From assembly GCF_937425535.1 (NCBI RefSeq), contig NZ_OW485601.1, forward strand, positions 301,001 through 365,000: 64,000 bases of DNA, given 5' to 3'. The notes below the pieces were generated by a model. The model did no database searches. It was not told where the DNA came from and saw only the letters and a program-made list of their open reading frames with translations. Source of the stretch: Rhodovastum atsumiense (GTDB lineage: Bacteria; Pseudomonadota; Alphaproteobacteria; Acetobacterales; Acetobacteraceae). This document shows positions 49,773-60,207 of this stretch, one piece after another; the stretch's first letter is position 1; the number at the start of each line of letters is the position of its first letter. Both the position numbers and the translations under genes were made by a program.

Positions 49773-50887
49773 AGCCACAGGTGCAGGATAAAGCCATCTT
49801 CTCGCGGCACGGGCGAAGCCGGCGTGCCGCACGAAGCATGGGCGCGACCCTGGGGGCCCTGCTGGCCCTGGCCTGTTGCGGTACAGCCGCCGCCCGCAGC
49901 GTCATCGACATGGCCGGCCGCAGCGTCGAGCTGCCCGCCCAGGTCCGCCGCGTCGCCTGCCTGGAAGTGCTGTGCTACCCGCGCGTGTTCATGCTCGGGG
50001 CGGAGGCACGGATCGGGCTGATGTACGACACCGCCGCTCCCTGGATGGTGGCCACCAATCCGCAGGTCCGTTCTATCCCCCGCATGGTGGGTGAGCCCAA
50101 CGTCGAGGAACTGCTGGCCCGCGGCATCGACACGGCCTTCGTCTTCTACGATGCGGGCCGGGTGGTGCCGAAGCTGGCGACAGTCGGCATTGCGGCCCTG
50201 GTCTCGCAGCCCGTCGGCCCGCCGCCAGCGACGGCCGAGGCCTTCATTGCCGACACCATGCGCGCGGTGCGGCTGTTCGGCCAGGTGCTGGGCGGCGAGG
50301 CGGAAGCACGCGCCGAGGAATGGTGCCGTATTTTCGAAACTCGCATCCGCCGGGTGCTGGCGCGCACGGCGGACATTCCCGCCGCGCAGCGCCCGCGACT
50401 TTATTACGTGCGCGGCCCGCAGGCGGTGAACACCCAGGGACGCGGTTCCTACACCTACTGGAGCGGCACGATCGCAGGGGCCTCGATGATTGCCGGTGCC
50501 CTGCCGCTGGCCGGGCGCGGCAGCATGGCAATGGAGGACATCCTGCGTTGGGACCCACAGGTGGTGCTGGTCGGCCGGCAATATCCGCTGGCGCTGGTAC
50601 AGGGCGACCCACGCTGGGCCGATGTCACGGCGGTGCGGGAAGGCCGGGTGCTGTCGACGCCGGAAGGCGTGTTCTACTGGGACGGTGGCCCGGAGAGTGC
50701 CCTGCTGCTGACCGAGTTCATCGCCCGCTTGCTGTATCCGGATCGTTTCCCCGATCTCGACATGCGCGCCGAGGTGCAGGAGTACTATGCCCGCTTCTAC
50801 CGCACCCGGCTCGACGATGCCGCCGTTGGCCGGTTGCTGCGCGGCGAAGCGCCCGATGGCAGCCGGCACAATCCTTTCAACAACTGA
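49769..50887 (+). CDS. Periplasmic binding protein of the metal-chelate transporter
   Basis: The 372-residue protein has a basic N-terminus with RSRRAARS before a hydrophobic stretch ending TAAARS, so it is exported, perhaps by Tat. The mature part is of the FepB/BtuF type: VIDMAGRSVELPAQVRRVACLEV, GEPNVEELLARGIDTAFVF and EDILRWDPQVVLVG. Such proteins capture siderophore, corrinoid or heme-like ligands; this ligand is unknown. It follows the ATPase with a four-base overlap. Confidence 0.88.
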   Translation: MKPQVQDKAIFSRHGRSRRAARSMGATLGALLALACCGTAAARSVIDMAGRSVELPAQVRRVACLEVLCYPRVFMLGAEARIGLMYDTAAPWMVATNPQVRSIPRMVGEPNVEELLARGIDTAFVFYDAGRVVPKLATVGIAALVSQPVGPPPATAEAFIADTMRAVRLFGQVLGGEAEARAEEWCRIFETRIRRVLARTADIPAAQRPRLYYVRGPQAVNTQGRGSYTYWSGTIAGASMIAGALPLAGRGSMAMEDILRWDPQVVLVGRQYPLALVQGDPRWADVTAVREGRVLSTPEGVFYWDGGPESALLLTEFIARLLYPDRFPDLDMRAEVQEYYARFYRTRLDDAAVGRLLRGEAPDGSRHNPFNN

Positions 50888-50925
50888 TGTCGCGGCGATG
50901 ACCATCCCGGGAGACCTGCCGATCG

Positions 50926-51560
50926 ATGCCCACCCTTGATCTGTCCCTGAGCGGAATGCTGATGCAGACCACCGGCCCGGTGCGGGCGGTGCTCGTGCTG
51001 CTGCTGGTCTGCTCGGTGCTGTGCTGGGCGATCATCTTCGAGAAAGTCACGCGGCTGATCCGGCTGCAACGGGAGGCGCGCGGCTTCGAACGCCTGGTGC
51101 GCAGCCAGGACGCCCCGGTTCCTTCCACCGGCCTTGCCACCACGCTGCTGGCGACAGCGGCCATGGAAACGGGGCGCCGCCCGGCCGGCGAGACACTGGC
51201 GGAACGACGCGAGCGCATCGAACGCACACTGCGCGAGTCCGTGGCCGCGGCGCTGCTGCCGGTCGAGACACGGCTGCCGGTGCTGGCGACGATCGGTTCG
51301 GCAGCGCCGTTCATTGGCCTGTTCGGCACGGTCTGGGGCATCATGCACGCCTTCGCCGGGCTGGCGCAGGCCGGCGACAGCAGCCTTGCCGCCGTCGCGC
51401 CCGGCATCGCCGAGGCGCTCTCCACCACCGCCATCGGCCTTGCCGCCGCGCTGCCGGCCTCGATTGCCTACAACATGCTGGCCGGCAGCCTCGGCATGCT
51501 GGCAAGGCGGCTGGGGCTGGCGGTGGCGGCGCTGGCGCGGCAATCGGCGGAGGCGGCCGC

Positions 51561-51564
<4 letters not shown>
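50926..51564 (+). CDS. exbB: ExbB-type proton channel subunit
   Basis: The 212-residue protein belongs to the MotA/TolQ/ExbB family. It has three membrane segments (AVLVLLLVCSVLCWAIIFEK; TIGSAAPFIGLFGTVWGIMHAF; ALSTTAIGLAAALPASIAYNML) and the GLFGTVWGI pore motif. With ExbD it uses proton motive force to energise TonB. Its stop overlaps the exbD start in ATGA. Confidence 0.9.
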
Positions 51565-51983
<419 letters not shown>

Positions 51984-51988
51984 CGCCG

Positions 51989-52801
51989 ATGTCCCGGGGA
52001 GAGGGCTGGGCACTGCTGGCCTCGGGGCTGCTGCATGCGGGCCTGCTCGGAACCTGGCTGGCCCTGGCGGCGCCGGCCCCGAAGCCGGCACGTACGACCC
52101 TGGTCGAACTGGCCCCGTCGCAGCAGGAGCCAACCCCGCCGGCGTCCCCCGCCGCGGAGCCGGACCCGGCACCGCTCCCATCCGCGGTACCTCCCCCTGC
52201 CCCCCCGGAACCACCGCCCGTCGTGACATCGCCGGAGCCTCCGCCACCAGCCTCCGTGGAACCTGCTGTCACGCCGCCGCCGGAGCCGGAACCTCCGCCC
52301 TCCATCGATGAGCCCCCCCTGCCCACGCCGCCGCCACTGATCGCCAGCACGAGCGCAGCCGCCCCCGTGGCCCCCGTGCAGCGGCCGCGCCCACGACCGC
52401 CGCGCCGACAGGAAGGCCCGCCCGCCATGCCCGCCACCACGCCGATTGCCGCGCCGGCAGGCCCCTCCCAGCCGCAGGCGGCCGGCACGCCGGCGGCGCC
52501 GCCCCACCCCCCTGCCGACTATATCGGCCGGATCCAGGCGCGGCTGCTGGCCGTGAAGCGCTACCCGGCCGAGGCCCGCGCCCGCGGCGAAGAAGGCACA
52601 GTACTGCTTCGCTTCGTCCTGGCCGCCGATGGCGAAGTGCTGTCGGCGCGTGTCATCCGTAGTTCAGGCGTGACCTCGCTGGATACGGAAGGCCTCGCCA
52701 TGATCGCGCGCGCGGCCCCGTTTCCGCCGCTCCCCGACGAGCTGCGTGCCACACCGCTTGCCCTTGCCGTGCCGGTGACATTCTCGCTACGCAGCCGCTG
52801 A
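51989..52801 (+). CDS. tonB: TonB energy-transducing protein
   Basis: The 270-residue protein has one N-terminal membrane anchor (GWALLASGLLHAGLLGTWLAL) including the histidine usual in this segment. A long proline-rich periplasmic spacer (about 40-165) follows, then a C-terminal TonB domain (YPAEARARGEEGTVLLRFVLAADGEVLSARVIRSSG). It spans the periplasm to contact the receptor's TonB box. A dedicated TonB-ExbBD set encoded beside one receptor implies specialised uptake. Confidence 0.9.
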   Translation: MSRGEGWALLASGLLHAGLLGTWLALAAPAPKPARTTLVELAPSQQEPTPPASPAAEPDPAPLPSAVPPPAPPEPPPVVTSPEPPPPASVEPAVTPPPEPEPPPSIDEPPLPTPPPLIASTSAAAPVAPVQRPRPRPPRRQEGPPAMPATTPIAAPAGPSQPQAAGTPAAPPHPPADYIGRIQARLLAVKRYPAEARARGEEGTVLLRFVLAADGEVLSARVIRSSGVTSLDTEGLAMIARAAPFPPLPDELRATPLALAVPVTFSLRSR

Positions 52802-52857
52802 CGACACTGGCCGGGCGCTTTGACTGCATTTTCTTCCTCCGCTGGAGGCTTCGCATC

Positions 52858-53880
52858 ATGGCATCACCGCCTCTGCTCTGGCCCGCCGCCCCACAGGACA
52901 CGCGCATCCTGTATCTGGCACGCTTCGCGCCGGACGACCCGATCTACACGGTCAAGCCGGAGGGCATCACCCACGGCTATGCCGAGTACCATTTCCGCCT
53001 CTACGAGGCCCTGCGCAACATCGGCTATCGCGTCGCCTCCAGCTCGAAGCCCTATGCGGCGCTGATGGCGGGCGGCAATGTCGATTTCGTTTTCTCGTTG
53101 CTCAACCGGATGCCCTTGCGCAATCCGGAGTTGCTGGTTCCATCGATCTGCACCTATCTGCGCCTGCCCTGTCTCGGGGCACCGCCCAATATCCGCGCGC
53201 TGGCCGAAGACAAGTATCTCAGCAAGCTGGCCTTCTCCGCGCTCGGCCTGCCGGTGGCGCCAGGGCGGGCGTATCTGCCGGGGGCGGAACTGTCACCGCC
53301 GGATTTCCCCGGCCCCTATTTCGTCAAGGATCGCTTCGGCGCCGCCTCCGAAGGCGTGACCGAGGCCTCGCTGCAGGACAGTTGGGAAGGTGCGGCACGG
53401 ATTGTCGGGACCTTCCATACCGCCGGAAAGGAAGCGCTGGTGGAGCGGTTCTGTCCGGGCATCGACGTCACCGTGCCGGTGCTCGGCCATTCGCCCTATC
53501 TGGTGCTTGGGCATGTCGCGCCGCGCTCGGACAAGCCCGGCAGCATCCTCACCGCCGATCTCAAGACCGATGACCGGCTGGGCAACGATCTGATCGAACT
53601 TGGTGCCGGCACCGAAGCGGCGATCGCAGACGATGTGCGAAAGGTGTGGTCCTCGCTCGGACCGATCGACTATTTCCGCCTGGATTACCGGTGGGACCCG
53701 GCGACAGGACAGCGCTTCCTGATCGAGATGAACATTTGCTGCTACCTGGGCATCCGCGGGGCGATCGGACTGGCCGGCAAGGCCCTGGGATATGACCGCA
53801 CGCAGATCCTGGCGCATGTCGTCGAGTACAGCCTGGCCCGCCAACGTGGCGCCCACGCCCATGATGCCTGGGTGATCTGA
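52858..53880 (+). CDS. ATP-grasp ligase, D-alanine-D-alanine-ligase-like
   Basis: The 340-residue protein has the D-Ala-D-Ala-ligase-type order: an N-terminal Rossmann-like part, PCLGAPPNIRALAEDKYLSK, then GPYFVKDRFGAASEGVTEA (ATP-binding lysine and glycine loop) and IDYFRLDYRWDPATGQRFLIEMNICCYLG holding metal-binding D, E and N. It makes an amide or peptide-like bond from a carboxylate. Cell-wall ligase seems unlikely in this setting. It may build or modify a small chelator, or modify a cofactor. It starts 57 bases after tonB. Confidence 0.78.
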   Translation: MASPPLLWPAAPQDTRILYLARFAPDDPIYTVKPEGITHGYAEYHFRLYEALRNIGYRVASSSKPYAALMAGGNVDFVFSLLNRMPLRNPELLVPSICTYLRLPCLGAPPNIRALAEDKYLSKLAFSALGLPVAPGRAYLPGAELSPPDFPGPYFVKDRFGAASEGVTEASLQDSWEGAARIVGTFHTAGKEALVERFCPGIDVTVPVLGHSPYLVLGHVAPRSDKPGSILTADLKTDDRLGNDLIELGAGTEAAIADDVRKVWSSLGPIDYFRLDYRWDPATGQRFLIEMNICCYLGIRGAIGLAGKALGYDRTQILAHVVEYSLARQRGAHAHDAWVI

Positions 53881-54050
53881 GGGCCGCGCGGCGAAGGTAC
53901 GCGGCCGTACGTTCGGCTGTACAATGTTCGGATTCGTGCAGCCGGAATCCCGTGCGGCCGCGGTTCCGGCTGCCCCATGCCCTGGCACGTTTCTTGATGG
54001 GTCCGTGGTGCAGACAGCCTTGCACCCCGCCACATCCTGGATCCCGGGCC

Positions 54051-55088
54051 ATGCTGCACAGCCGGCTGACACTTCTCGACGACGGCATTCCCGCGGCCGC
54101 CATCCGTGCCACCGCGCCGCGCCTGTCCACGCTCGACTTCCTCGGGCGCATGCCGGTACCGTTGCGCCATGGCTTTGCCGCCGGGCTGGAACGCGCGGCC
54201 GCGGCCGCCGGCGGGCGGCGGATCTGCTTCCTCATGGGCCATGAATGGTACGCCCCGTTTGATGACATGTTACGCGCCGGGCCGCTTTCCGGCGTTCCGC
54301 ATCTCGTGGTGTCGCCCTTCACCCGTGACCTGCTGTCGCCGCCATTCCAGCAGTTTCTGCGCGCGGCGGGGCACTGTGCCGGCCCCGCCGCGCCGGTGCA
54401 TCCGGCAGTCGCCGAGGCCGGCCTCGTCGATCCCGAAGGTCTGTTCTCGGTGTTCGCCGTCATTCCCTGGGTATTCCTGATCGACCTGCGCAAGCTGGCC
54501 GGGCGGGCGGTGCCGCGGCGGTGGGAAGACCTGCTGGATCCGGCGTATCACCGCCAGATCGTGTTCGGCGGCTGGCGGCGCCCCAGTGACGGTACCTATC
54601 CCGACTGCAACGACTTCCTGCTGCTGACCCTGCATCGCCGCTTCGGGGTCGCCGGCCTGCGTGCCTTCGCAGCCAACACACGTGCCATCCTGCACAACAC
54701 CGCGGCGGCGCGTTTTGCCGGTACCGGCAGCGAACAAGGCGGGGCGATCTCCATCCTGCCCTGGATGCAGGCCGACATGTGCCCCCATCGCGACCGCACC
54801 ATGGTGGTCTGGCCAGAAGACGGAGCCATGACGATGCCCATCGGTTCTTCGGTTTCCGGCGATCACCGGGGCTGGGTGCAGCCCCTGATCGACTATCTCT
54901 CCGGGGATGCCCTGGGACGGTTCCTGGCCCAAAATCGCTACCCTCCCACCTCCGGGCAAATCCCGCAGGTGCTGCCGCCTGGCGCGAAGCTGCACTGGAT
55001 CGGCTGGGACTACACCCGCTCGCATGACATGACTGAGGAAACCAACGTCGCCATGCGGATCTTCTTCGACGCCTGGGATGCCGGCTGA
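54051..55088 (+). CDS. ABC substrate-binding-like protein without signal peptide
   Basis: The 345-residue protein has features of iron/spermidine-type binding proteins (PRRWEDLLDPAYHRQIVFGG, GGAISILPWMQADM, GWVQPLIDYLSGDALGRFLAQN). It lacks any hydrophobic export signal at MLHSRLTLLDDG or in upstream starts, so it should stay in the cytoplasm. It overlaps the GTPase gene. A cytoplasmic binding-protein fold next to a GTPase and an orphan ATPase suggests holding a metal or cofactor inside the cell. The function is not known to me. Confidence 0.75.
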   Translation: MLHSRLTLLDDGIPAAAIRATAPRLSTLDFLGRMPVPLRHGFAAGLERAAAAAGGRRICFLMGHEWYAPFDDMLRAGPLSGVPHLVVSPFTRDLLSPPFQQFLRAAGHCAGPAAPVHPAVAEAGLVDPEGLFSVFAVIPWVFLIDLRKLAGRAVPRRWEDLLDPAYHRQIVFGGWRRPSDGTYPDCNDFLLLTLHRRFGVAGLRAFAANTRAILHNTAAARFAGTGSEQGGAISILPWMQADMCPHRDRTMVVWPEDGAMTMPIGSSVSGDHRGWVQPLIDYLSGDALGRFLAQNRYPPTSGQIPQVLPPGAKLHWIGWDYTRSHDMTEETNVAMRIFFDAWDAG

Positions 55089-55783
55089 TGCGCGTGGTCA
55101 CGGTTGCCGGGCCGCCCTCGGTCGGCAAGACATCGCTGTTCCTCAAGGTCGCGGCCCGGCTGCGCGACGATGGCATCCAGGTCGGCGTGGTGAAGTTCGA
55201 CGCGCTCTCCACCACCGATGACGAGGCTTATGCCGCGCTCGGCCTGCCGGTGCAGACGGGGCTCTCGCGCGGAATCTGCCCGGACCATTTCTTTGTCAGC
55301 AACATTGATGATTGCCTCGCCTGGGGCCATCGCGCGGGCTGCGACGTGTTGCTGGTGGAAACGGCCGGGCTGTGCAACCGCTGCTCGCCGCATATCCGTG
55401 GCGTGCTGGCGGTCTGCGTGGTGGACAACCTCGCCGGCATCCACACGCCGCGCAAGATCGGGCCGATGCTCCGCCTCGCCGATGTCGTGGCCATCACCAA
55501 GGGCGACATCGTCTCCCAGGCCGAACGCGAGGTCTTCGCCTACAATGTGCGGCTTGCCAACCCGCGTGCCCCGGTGGTGTGGTGCAACGGCATCACTGGC
55601 CAGGGCGCGGTCGACCTGGCCTTCCGCATCCGCTCCGCCCCGCGCATCGAGACGCTGGAAGGACAGCATCTGCGCTTCTCCATGCCCTCCGCGATCTGCC
55701 CTTACTGCGTCGGCGAAACCGCGATCGGGGAGACGTACCAGCGCGGCAATGTCCGCAAGATGACCTTCGGGGAAACCCCATGA
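55088..55783 (+). CDS. HypB/UreG-like SIMIBI GTPase with cysteine motifs
   Basis: The 231-residue protein has the P-loop GPPSVGKTS at 8-16 and VLLVETAGLCNRCSPH, where C96 and C99 follow the Walker-B-like region as metal-binding candidates. C64 and a late CPYC add further sites. VVAITKGDIVSQ gives the base-recognition region (TKxD). Such GTPases insert nickel or cobalt into enzymes or handle metal centres. Here it may load a metal or cofactor in a nitrogenase-related pathway. It overlaps both neighbours by one to four bases. Confidence 0.82.
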   Translation: MRVVTVAGPPSVGKTSLFLKVAARLRDDGIQVGVVKFDALSTTDDEAYAALGLPVQTGLSRGICPDHFFVSNIDDCLAWGHRAGCDVLLVETAGLCNRCSPHIRGVLAVCVVDNLAGIHTPRKIGPMLRLADVVAITKGDIVSQAEREVFAYNVRLANPRAPVVWCNGITGQGAVDLAFRIRSAPRIETLEGQHLRFSMPSAICPYCVGETAIGETYQRGNVRKMTFGETP

Positions 55784-56811
55784 TGCCGGACCTGCCGACC
55801 TCCCTCGGTCAACCGTTGGGACGGCTGCTGCAGGCATCGCCGCGCATCGCTGCCTTCCTCGACGGGCTGGGCTTTGGCGAGCTGCCGACGGACCTGCCGG
55901 CAGAGCTGTGGATCGCGCGCCTGCCACAGGCGACGCTGTTGGATGTGGGCCTCGATCGCGAACAACTCGCCGGCCATCTGCGGCTTCTGCTGGAGTCCGC
56001 CGCCGCGCCGCCCGATGCCATGCAGGAAGCCATCCACACGTTGACCATCCGCGGCGGACACGGCAAGGACGGGACGGAGGAACCCACGGATCTCGTCATC
56101 CGGGCCGGCGAGATCGTCTGCGTCGTCGGGCCCACCGGCGCGGGCAAGAGCCGCCTGCTCGCCGACGTGGAATGCCTGGCCCAGGGCGATAGCCCAAGCG
56201 GGCGCCAGGTGCTGCTGAACGACGCCGCGCCGACCGCGGACCTGCGCTTCGCCTCCGACCGCAAGCTGGTCGCGCAGATCTCCCAGAACATGAACTTCGT
56301 CGTCGATCTCAGCGTGGGTGACTTCCTGGCCATGCATGCGGCCTGCCGGCAGGTGGATGCGGGCAGCGACGTGGTCGAGCGCATCATCGCCGTTGCCAAC
56401 ACGCTGGCCGGAGAACGTTTCGGCCCAGGAGTATCCCTGACCCAGCTAAGCGGTGGCCAGGCCCGGGCCCTGATGATCGCCGATGCCGCGCTGCTGACCG
56501 CCTCGCCGATCGTGCTGATCGACGAGATCGAGAATGCCGGCATCAACCGTCGCCAGGCGCTGGACCTGCTGGTCGCGCGCGACAAGATCGTGCTGGTTTC
56601 CACCCACGATCCCCTGCTGGCGCTGATGGGCCAGCGCCGCGTGGTGGTCCGTCAGGGGCGCATCGCCGAGGTGATCAGCACCAGCGACGCCGAACGTCAG
56701 GTGCTGCGCCGGCTTGAGCAGGTCGATTCGACGCTGGCCTCGCTGCGCGACCGGCTGCGCCGGGGGGAGCGGATCGAGGATCCTGCCGAAGCATCGTTTG
56801 CGTGGTTGTGA
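55780..56811 (+). CDS. ABC-type ATPase with N-terminal extension, no permease partner
   Basis: The 343-residue protein has about 100 unrecognised residues (SPRIAAFLDGLGFGELPTDLP) and then an ABC ATPase with GPTGAGKSRLL, LTQLSGGQARALM and IVLIDEIENAG. The Walker B is followed by E-N rather than the usual transporter pattern. No permease gene is adjacent, so a soluble role, as in UvrA-like or cofactor-insertion ATPases, is likely. It forms a coupled trio with the GTPase and the binding-like protein. Confidence 0.82.
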   Translation: MMPDLPTSLGQPLGRLLQASPRIAAFLDGLGFGELPTDLPAELWIARLPQATLLDVGLDREQLAGHLRLLLESAAAPPDAMQEAIHTLTIRGGHGKDGTEEPTDLVIRAGEIVCVVGPTGAGKSRLLADVECLAQGDSPSGRQVLLNDAAPTADLRFASDRKLVAQISQNMNFVVDLSVGDFLAMHAACRQVDAGSDVVERIIAVANTLAGERFGPGVSLTQLSGGQARALMIADAALLTASPIVLIDEIENAGINRRQALDLLVARDKIVLVSTHDPLLALMGQRRVVVRQGRIAEVISTSDAERQVLRRLEQVDSTLASLRDRLRRGERIEDPAEASFAWL

Positions 56812-56928
56812 CCGGTCACGACCGGGACGGGAAAAGCCGTTCTCTCCGCGGAACCGGCGGGACGGCCGCAGCGCCGGCAGTCCTGCCCGGCCTGAACCCG
56901 CCGGCAACGCGCCCGGACGGCGCAGGCT

Positions 56929-57153
56929 TCATTCACGCCGGGCGTCTCGTTCGGCCAGCCCCTTGATTTCCATCAACTGCTGCTGCACGGCCACTTCCAT
57001 GACGCGTGCGGCCTCGGCGAGAATGGCGGCCAACCGCCCCAATCCTTCCTGCGGCGTGAGCGTCCCGTCTTTCACCAGCAACTCGGTGGCGAGCGCCCGG
57101 GCCCTCAGTTTCTCGGATTGCCGGATCAGGTCGGTGTCGGATTCGGGTGTCAT
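56929..57153 (-). CDS. Small hypothetical protein
   Basis: The 74-residue product (start MTPESDTDL, after GGGG) is highly helical and charged, with LAAILAEAARVMEVAVQQQLMEIKGLAE as a likely coiled coil. It has no family I recognise. It is convergent with the ABC ATPase gene. Composition and start context make it moderately credible. Confidence 0.5.
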   Translation of the reverse strand: MTPESDTDLIRQSEKLRARALATELLVKDGTLTPQEGLGRLAAILAEAARVMEVAVQQQLMEIKGLAERDARRE

Positions 57154-57314
57154 GGCGGCCCCGTTTTGCACGGAGACTGACGCCGGGCCAAGCGATTCCG
57201 GTCATGACACGGTCGGCAGATCACGCAGTCGTGCCCCGATCGCGACGGAAAATCCCGTCGCCGACACCGCAGGAGAACGGACTGAACGGTGGAAGCGAGC
57301 CGTGCGCCAACGGA

Positions 57315-57773
57315 TCACCCGATGACAAGTGGAATCCCATAGCTCACGAATCCTCCGCCAACGGCGGGATCATCGAATCCAACGGAAAGTCCGCCGGCCG
57401 CCCCCAGTTCCGTGACGGCCACCGGGGGGCCACCGGGGGCAACGCTGACCTGCAGGGTCGCGGGCGGAATGGCCTGCGTCGTGCTGCCGAGGCTGAAGGT
57501 TGCCGTGTCGGAGCCGACCACGAATTGCGCGCCATAGCCCAGCGGATCACCGGTATCGACGGGAGTCTCGGTGACGTTGGCGGCGACTGGCGGCGCGACC
57601 AGGGTCGCCTCGTCATAGTCGATGAAGCGCAATTCCTGGCTGGCGGGGGCGGCGAGATAGGTCGCGCCGTTGGGGCCGGTGTAGGCCAGTTGAACAACCA
57701 GGTCCGGGCTCTGATAGAGCAGCGTCTGTTGGGGTGGAATGTCGGCACTGCTGTCGGCCGGAATGTCGACCAT
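57315..57773 (-). CDS. Hypothetical small-residue-rich protein
   Basis: The 152-residue product is rich in A, G, P, V and T with few charged residues. It begins MVDIPADSSADIPPQQTLLYQSPD, where AGGAG lies seven bases before the start. It has no signal peptide or membrane segment. The beta-strand-like composition suggests a small extracytoplasmic-type or structural domain, but no family was recognised. It is monocistronic. Confidence 0.6.
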   Translation of the reverse strand: MVDIPADSSADIPPQQTLLYQSPDLVVQLAYTGPNGATYLAAPASQELRFIDYDEATLVAPPVAANVTETPVDTGDPLGYGAQFVVGSDTATFSLGSTTQAIPPATLQVSVAPGGPPVAVTELGAAGGLSVGFDDPAVGGGFVSYGIPLVIG

Positions 57774-58168
57774 GGAAGACTCCTGGGATGCGAATACACG
57801 TCACTCGACACATGCCAATACAACACAAACATAAATCGCGCCAATTCCACAAAATTGGTGCATAATATGCCATCATATGCTACCATAACTTTATTTTAAT
57901 TCTTTAATATAAGCGCATAGCAACCATAAATATTGAATCATTTATACGCCCGTTCCACGCCCTGCGCCGCCCACCCTGCGCGCGAGTGATGACCGCATCC
58001 TCCTCTTGCAGCGCTATTGCGAAGCCGGCGTATCGCCCGGAGAATGTGCCCAAAGAGGCAAGGCGGGCCGGGTCGGTCCCGGCCCGCCGCATGCCGAAAA
58101 GATGAAGAAAAGCCGCCATGCCGGCCCGCGTCACGGGGCGGCGGCGGCATCGTGAGAGGAGGACTCCG
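57774..58168. other. AT-rich divergent intergenic region
   Basis: Around 57790-57950 the sequence is the most AT-rich stretch of this end of the window, and it probably holds promoters for the flanking divergent genes. No operator, RNA gene or IS end was recognised. Confidence 0.45.
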
Positions 58169-59368
58169 GTGGCACGGGTTTATGTCGTCGGCACAATGGA
58201 CACCAAGGGCGAGGAACTGCGCTACGCCGCCGCCTGCCTGCGCCGCGCCGGCGCGGAAGCGGTGGTGGTGGATGTCAGCACGCGCCCGCACGGCGCCGCC
58301 GGTGCCGACGTGACCGCGGCCGAGATTGCCGCGCATCATCCCCAGGGAACCGGCGCGGTGCTCGGGCTGGGCGACCGCGGCGCCGCGGTCTCGGCCATGG
58401 CGGAGGCGCTGAGCCGCTGGCTGCCGGCGCAGACCGATATCGGCGCGGTGCTCGGCCTGGGCGGATCGTGCAACACCGCCCTGGTGACCCAGGCCATGCG
58501 GGCCCTGCCCATCGGCACGCCCAAGCTGATGGTCAGCACTGTCGCCGCGGGCAACGTGGCGCCCTATGTCGGCCCGGTCGATCTGGCGCTGATGTATTCG
58601 GTGGTGGATGTTGCCGGCATCAACGGCATTTCCCGGCGGGTGATCGCCAACGCGGCCCATGCCGCTGCGGGCATGGCGCTGCATGCCGCCCCGCCGGCCG
58701 ATGCGGCGGAGAAGCCCGGCCTCGGCATGACCATGTTCGGCGTCACCACCACCTGCATCACCCGGCTGCGGGAGATGCTGGAACCGGGCTACGAATGCTA
58801 TGTCTTCCACGCCACCGGCGCGGGCGGACAGAGCATGGAGAAGCTCGCCGAATCCGGGCTGGTGGCGGCGCTGCTCGACATCACCACCACCGAGGTGCCG
58901 GATTACCTGGTAGGCGGCGTGTTCCCCTGCACCGAGGACCGTTTCGGCGCGGCCATCCGCACCCGTCTGCCCTATATCGGCAGCGTCGGCGCTGTGGACA
59001 TGGTGAATTTTGGGGCCCGGGAAACGGTGCCGGCGCGCTTCGCCGGCCGCCATCTGCATGTCCACAACCCGCAGGTGACGCTGATGCGCACCACCCCCGA
59101 GGAAAACCGGGCGATCGGCCACTTCATCGTCGAACGGCTGAACCGCATGGAAGGACCGGTACGCTTCCTGCTGCCGCTCGGCGGCGTCTCGGCGATCGAC
59201 GTGCCCGGCCAGCCCTTCCATGACCCGGATGCCGACGCCGCGCTGTTCGACACGATCCGGGCCGGCTTCGTCCCTACCCCCACCCGCCGACTGGTCGAGG
59301 TCGAGGCCGCCATCAACGACCCCGCCTTTGCCGATGCCGTGCTCACCGCCTTCCGGGAGATCGTCTGA
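58169..59368 (+). CDS. Tm-1-like ATP-binding domain protein (UPF0261)
   Basis: The 399-residue protein starts at a GTG after [27 protein letters not shown] is the typical beginning, and [19 protein letters not shown] and [17 protein letters not shown] follow the family through to [15 protein letters not shown]. These proteins form a nucleotide-binding fold; in plant Tm-1 the same domain is fused to the one encoded next. The substrate is unknown. It overlaps the next gene by one base. Confidence 0.88.
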   Translation: MARVYVVGTMDTKGEELRYAAACLRRAGAEAVVVDVSTRPHGAAGADVTAAEIAAHHPQGTGAVLGLGDRGAAVSAMAEALSRWLPAQTDIGAVLGLGGSCNTALVTQAMRALPIGTPKLMVSTVAAGNVAPYVGPVDLALMYSVVDVAGINGISRRVIANAAHAAAGMALHAAPPADAAEKPGLGMTMFGVTTTCITRLREMLEPGYECYVFHATGAGGQSMEKLAESGLVAALLDITTTEVPDYLVGGVFPCTEDRFGAAIRTRLPYIGSVGAVDMVNFGARETVPARFAGRHLHVHNPQVTLMRTTPEENRAIGHFIVERLNRMEGPVRFLLPLGGVSAIDVPGQPFHDPDADAALFDTIRAGFVPTPTRRLVEVEAAINDPAFADAVLTAFREIV

Positions 59369-60198
59369 TGCCCCGCTTCACGCGCAAGGAATTGCTGGAA
59401 AAGTTCCAGGCAATGGTGGCCCGCCGCGAGCCGATCATCGGCGGCGGCGCCGGAACCGGCCTGTCCGCCAAATGCGAGGAGGCCGGCGGCATCGACCTGA
59501 TCGTGATCTACAATTCCGGCCGCTACCGCATGGCGGGGCGCGGTTCGCTGGCGGGGCTGCTCGCCTATGGCAACGCCAATGACATCGTCAAGGAGATGGC
59601 CCGCGAGGTGCTGCCGGTGGTGCGGCACACGCCGGTGCTGGCCGGGGTGAACGGCACCGACCCGTTCGCGATCATGGACCACCTGCTGGACGAGCTGAAG
59701 GCGCTCGGTTTCGCCGGGGTGCAGAACTTCCCGACGGTGGGGCTGATCGACGGGAATTTCCGGGCCAACCTGGAAGAAACCGGCATGGGGTTCGCGCACG
59801 AGATCGACATGATCCGGCTGGCCCATGCCAAGGACATGCTGACCACACCCTATGTGTTCAGCGCCGAGGATGCGGTGGAGATGGCGCGGGCCGGCGCCGA
59901 CATCCTGGTGCCGCATATGGGCCTGACCACCGGCGGCGCGATCGGCGCGCAAACCGCGCTGAAGCTGGAGGATTGTCCGGCACTGATCGATTCCTGGGCC
60001 GAGGCAGCGCGGCGGGTACGACCCGACATCATCGTGCTCTGCCACGGCGGCCCGATCGCAACGCCCGAGGATGCCACCTACGTGCTGCGCAACACGAAGC
60101 TGTGCAACGGCTTCTACGGCGCCAGCTCGATGGAGCGCCTGCCCACCGAACAGGCGCTCACCGGCCAGACCCGTACGTTCAAATCCATCAGCTTCTGA
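59368..60198 (+). CDS. Phosphoenolpyruvate-hydrolase-like TIM-barrel protein
   Basis: The 276-residue protein has the TIM-barrel signature of this family: [46 protein letters not shown] in outline, [19 protein letters not shown] and [12 protein letters not shown]. It is the usual partner of the Tm-1-like protein, separate here but fused in plants. The enzyme is probably a lyase or hydrolase on a small acid. It is coupled to both neighbours. Confidence 0.88.
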   Translation: MPRFTRKELLEKFQAMVARREPIIGGGAGTGLSAKCEEAGGIDLIVIYNSGRYRMAGRGSLAGLLAYGNANDIVKEMAREVLPVVRHTPVLAGVNGTDPFAIMDHLLDELKALGFAGVQNFPTVGLIDGNFRANLEETGMGFAHEIDMIRLAHAKDMLTTPYVFSAEDAVEMARAGADILVPHMGLTTGGAIGAQTALKLEDCPALIDSWAEAARRVRPDIIVLCHGGPIATPEDATYVLRNTKLCNGFYGASSMERLPTEQALTGQTRTFKSISF

Positions 60199-60207
60199 GG
60201 TTCCGCC

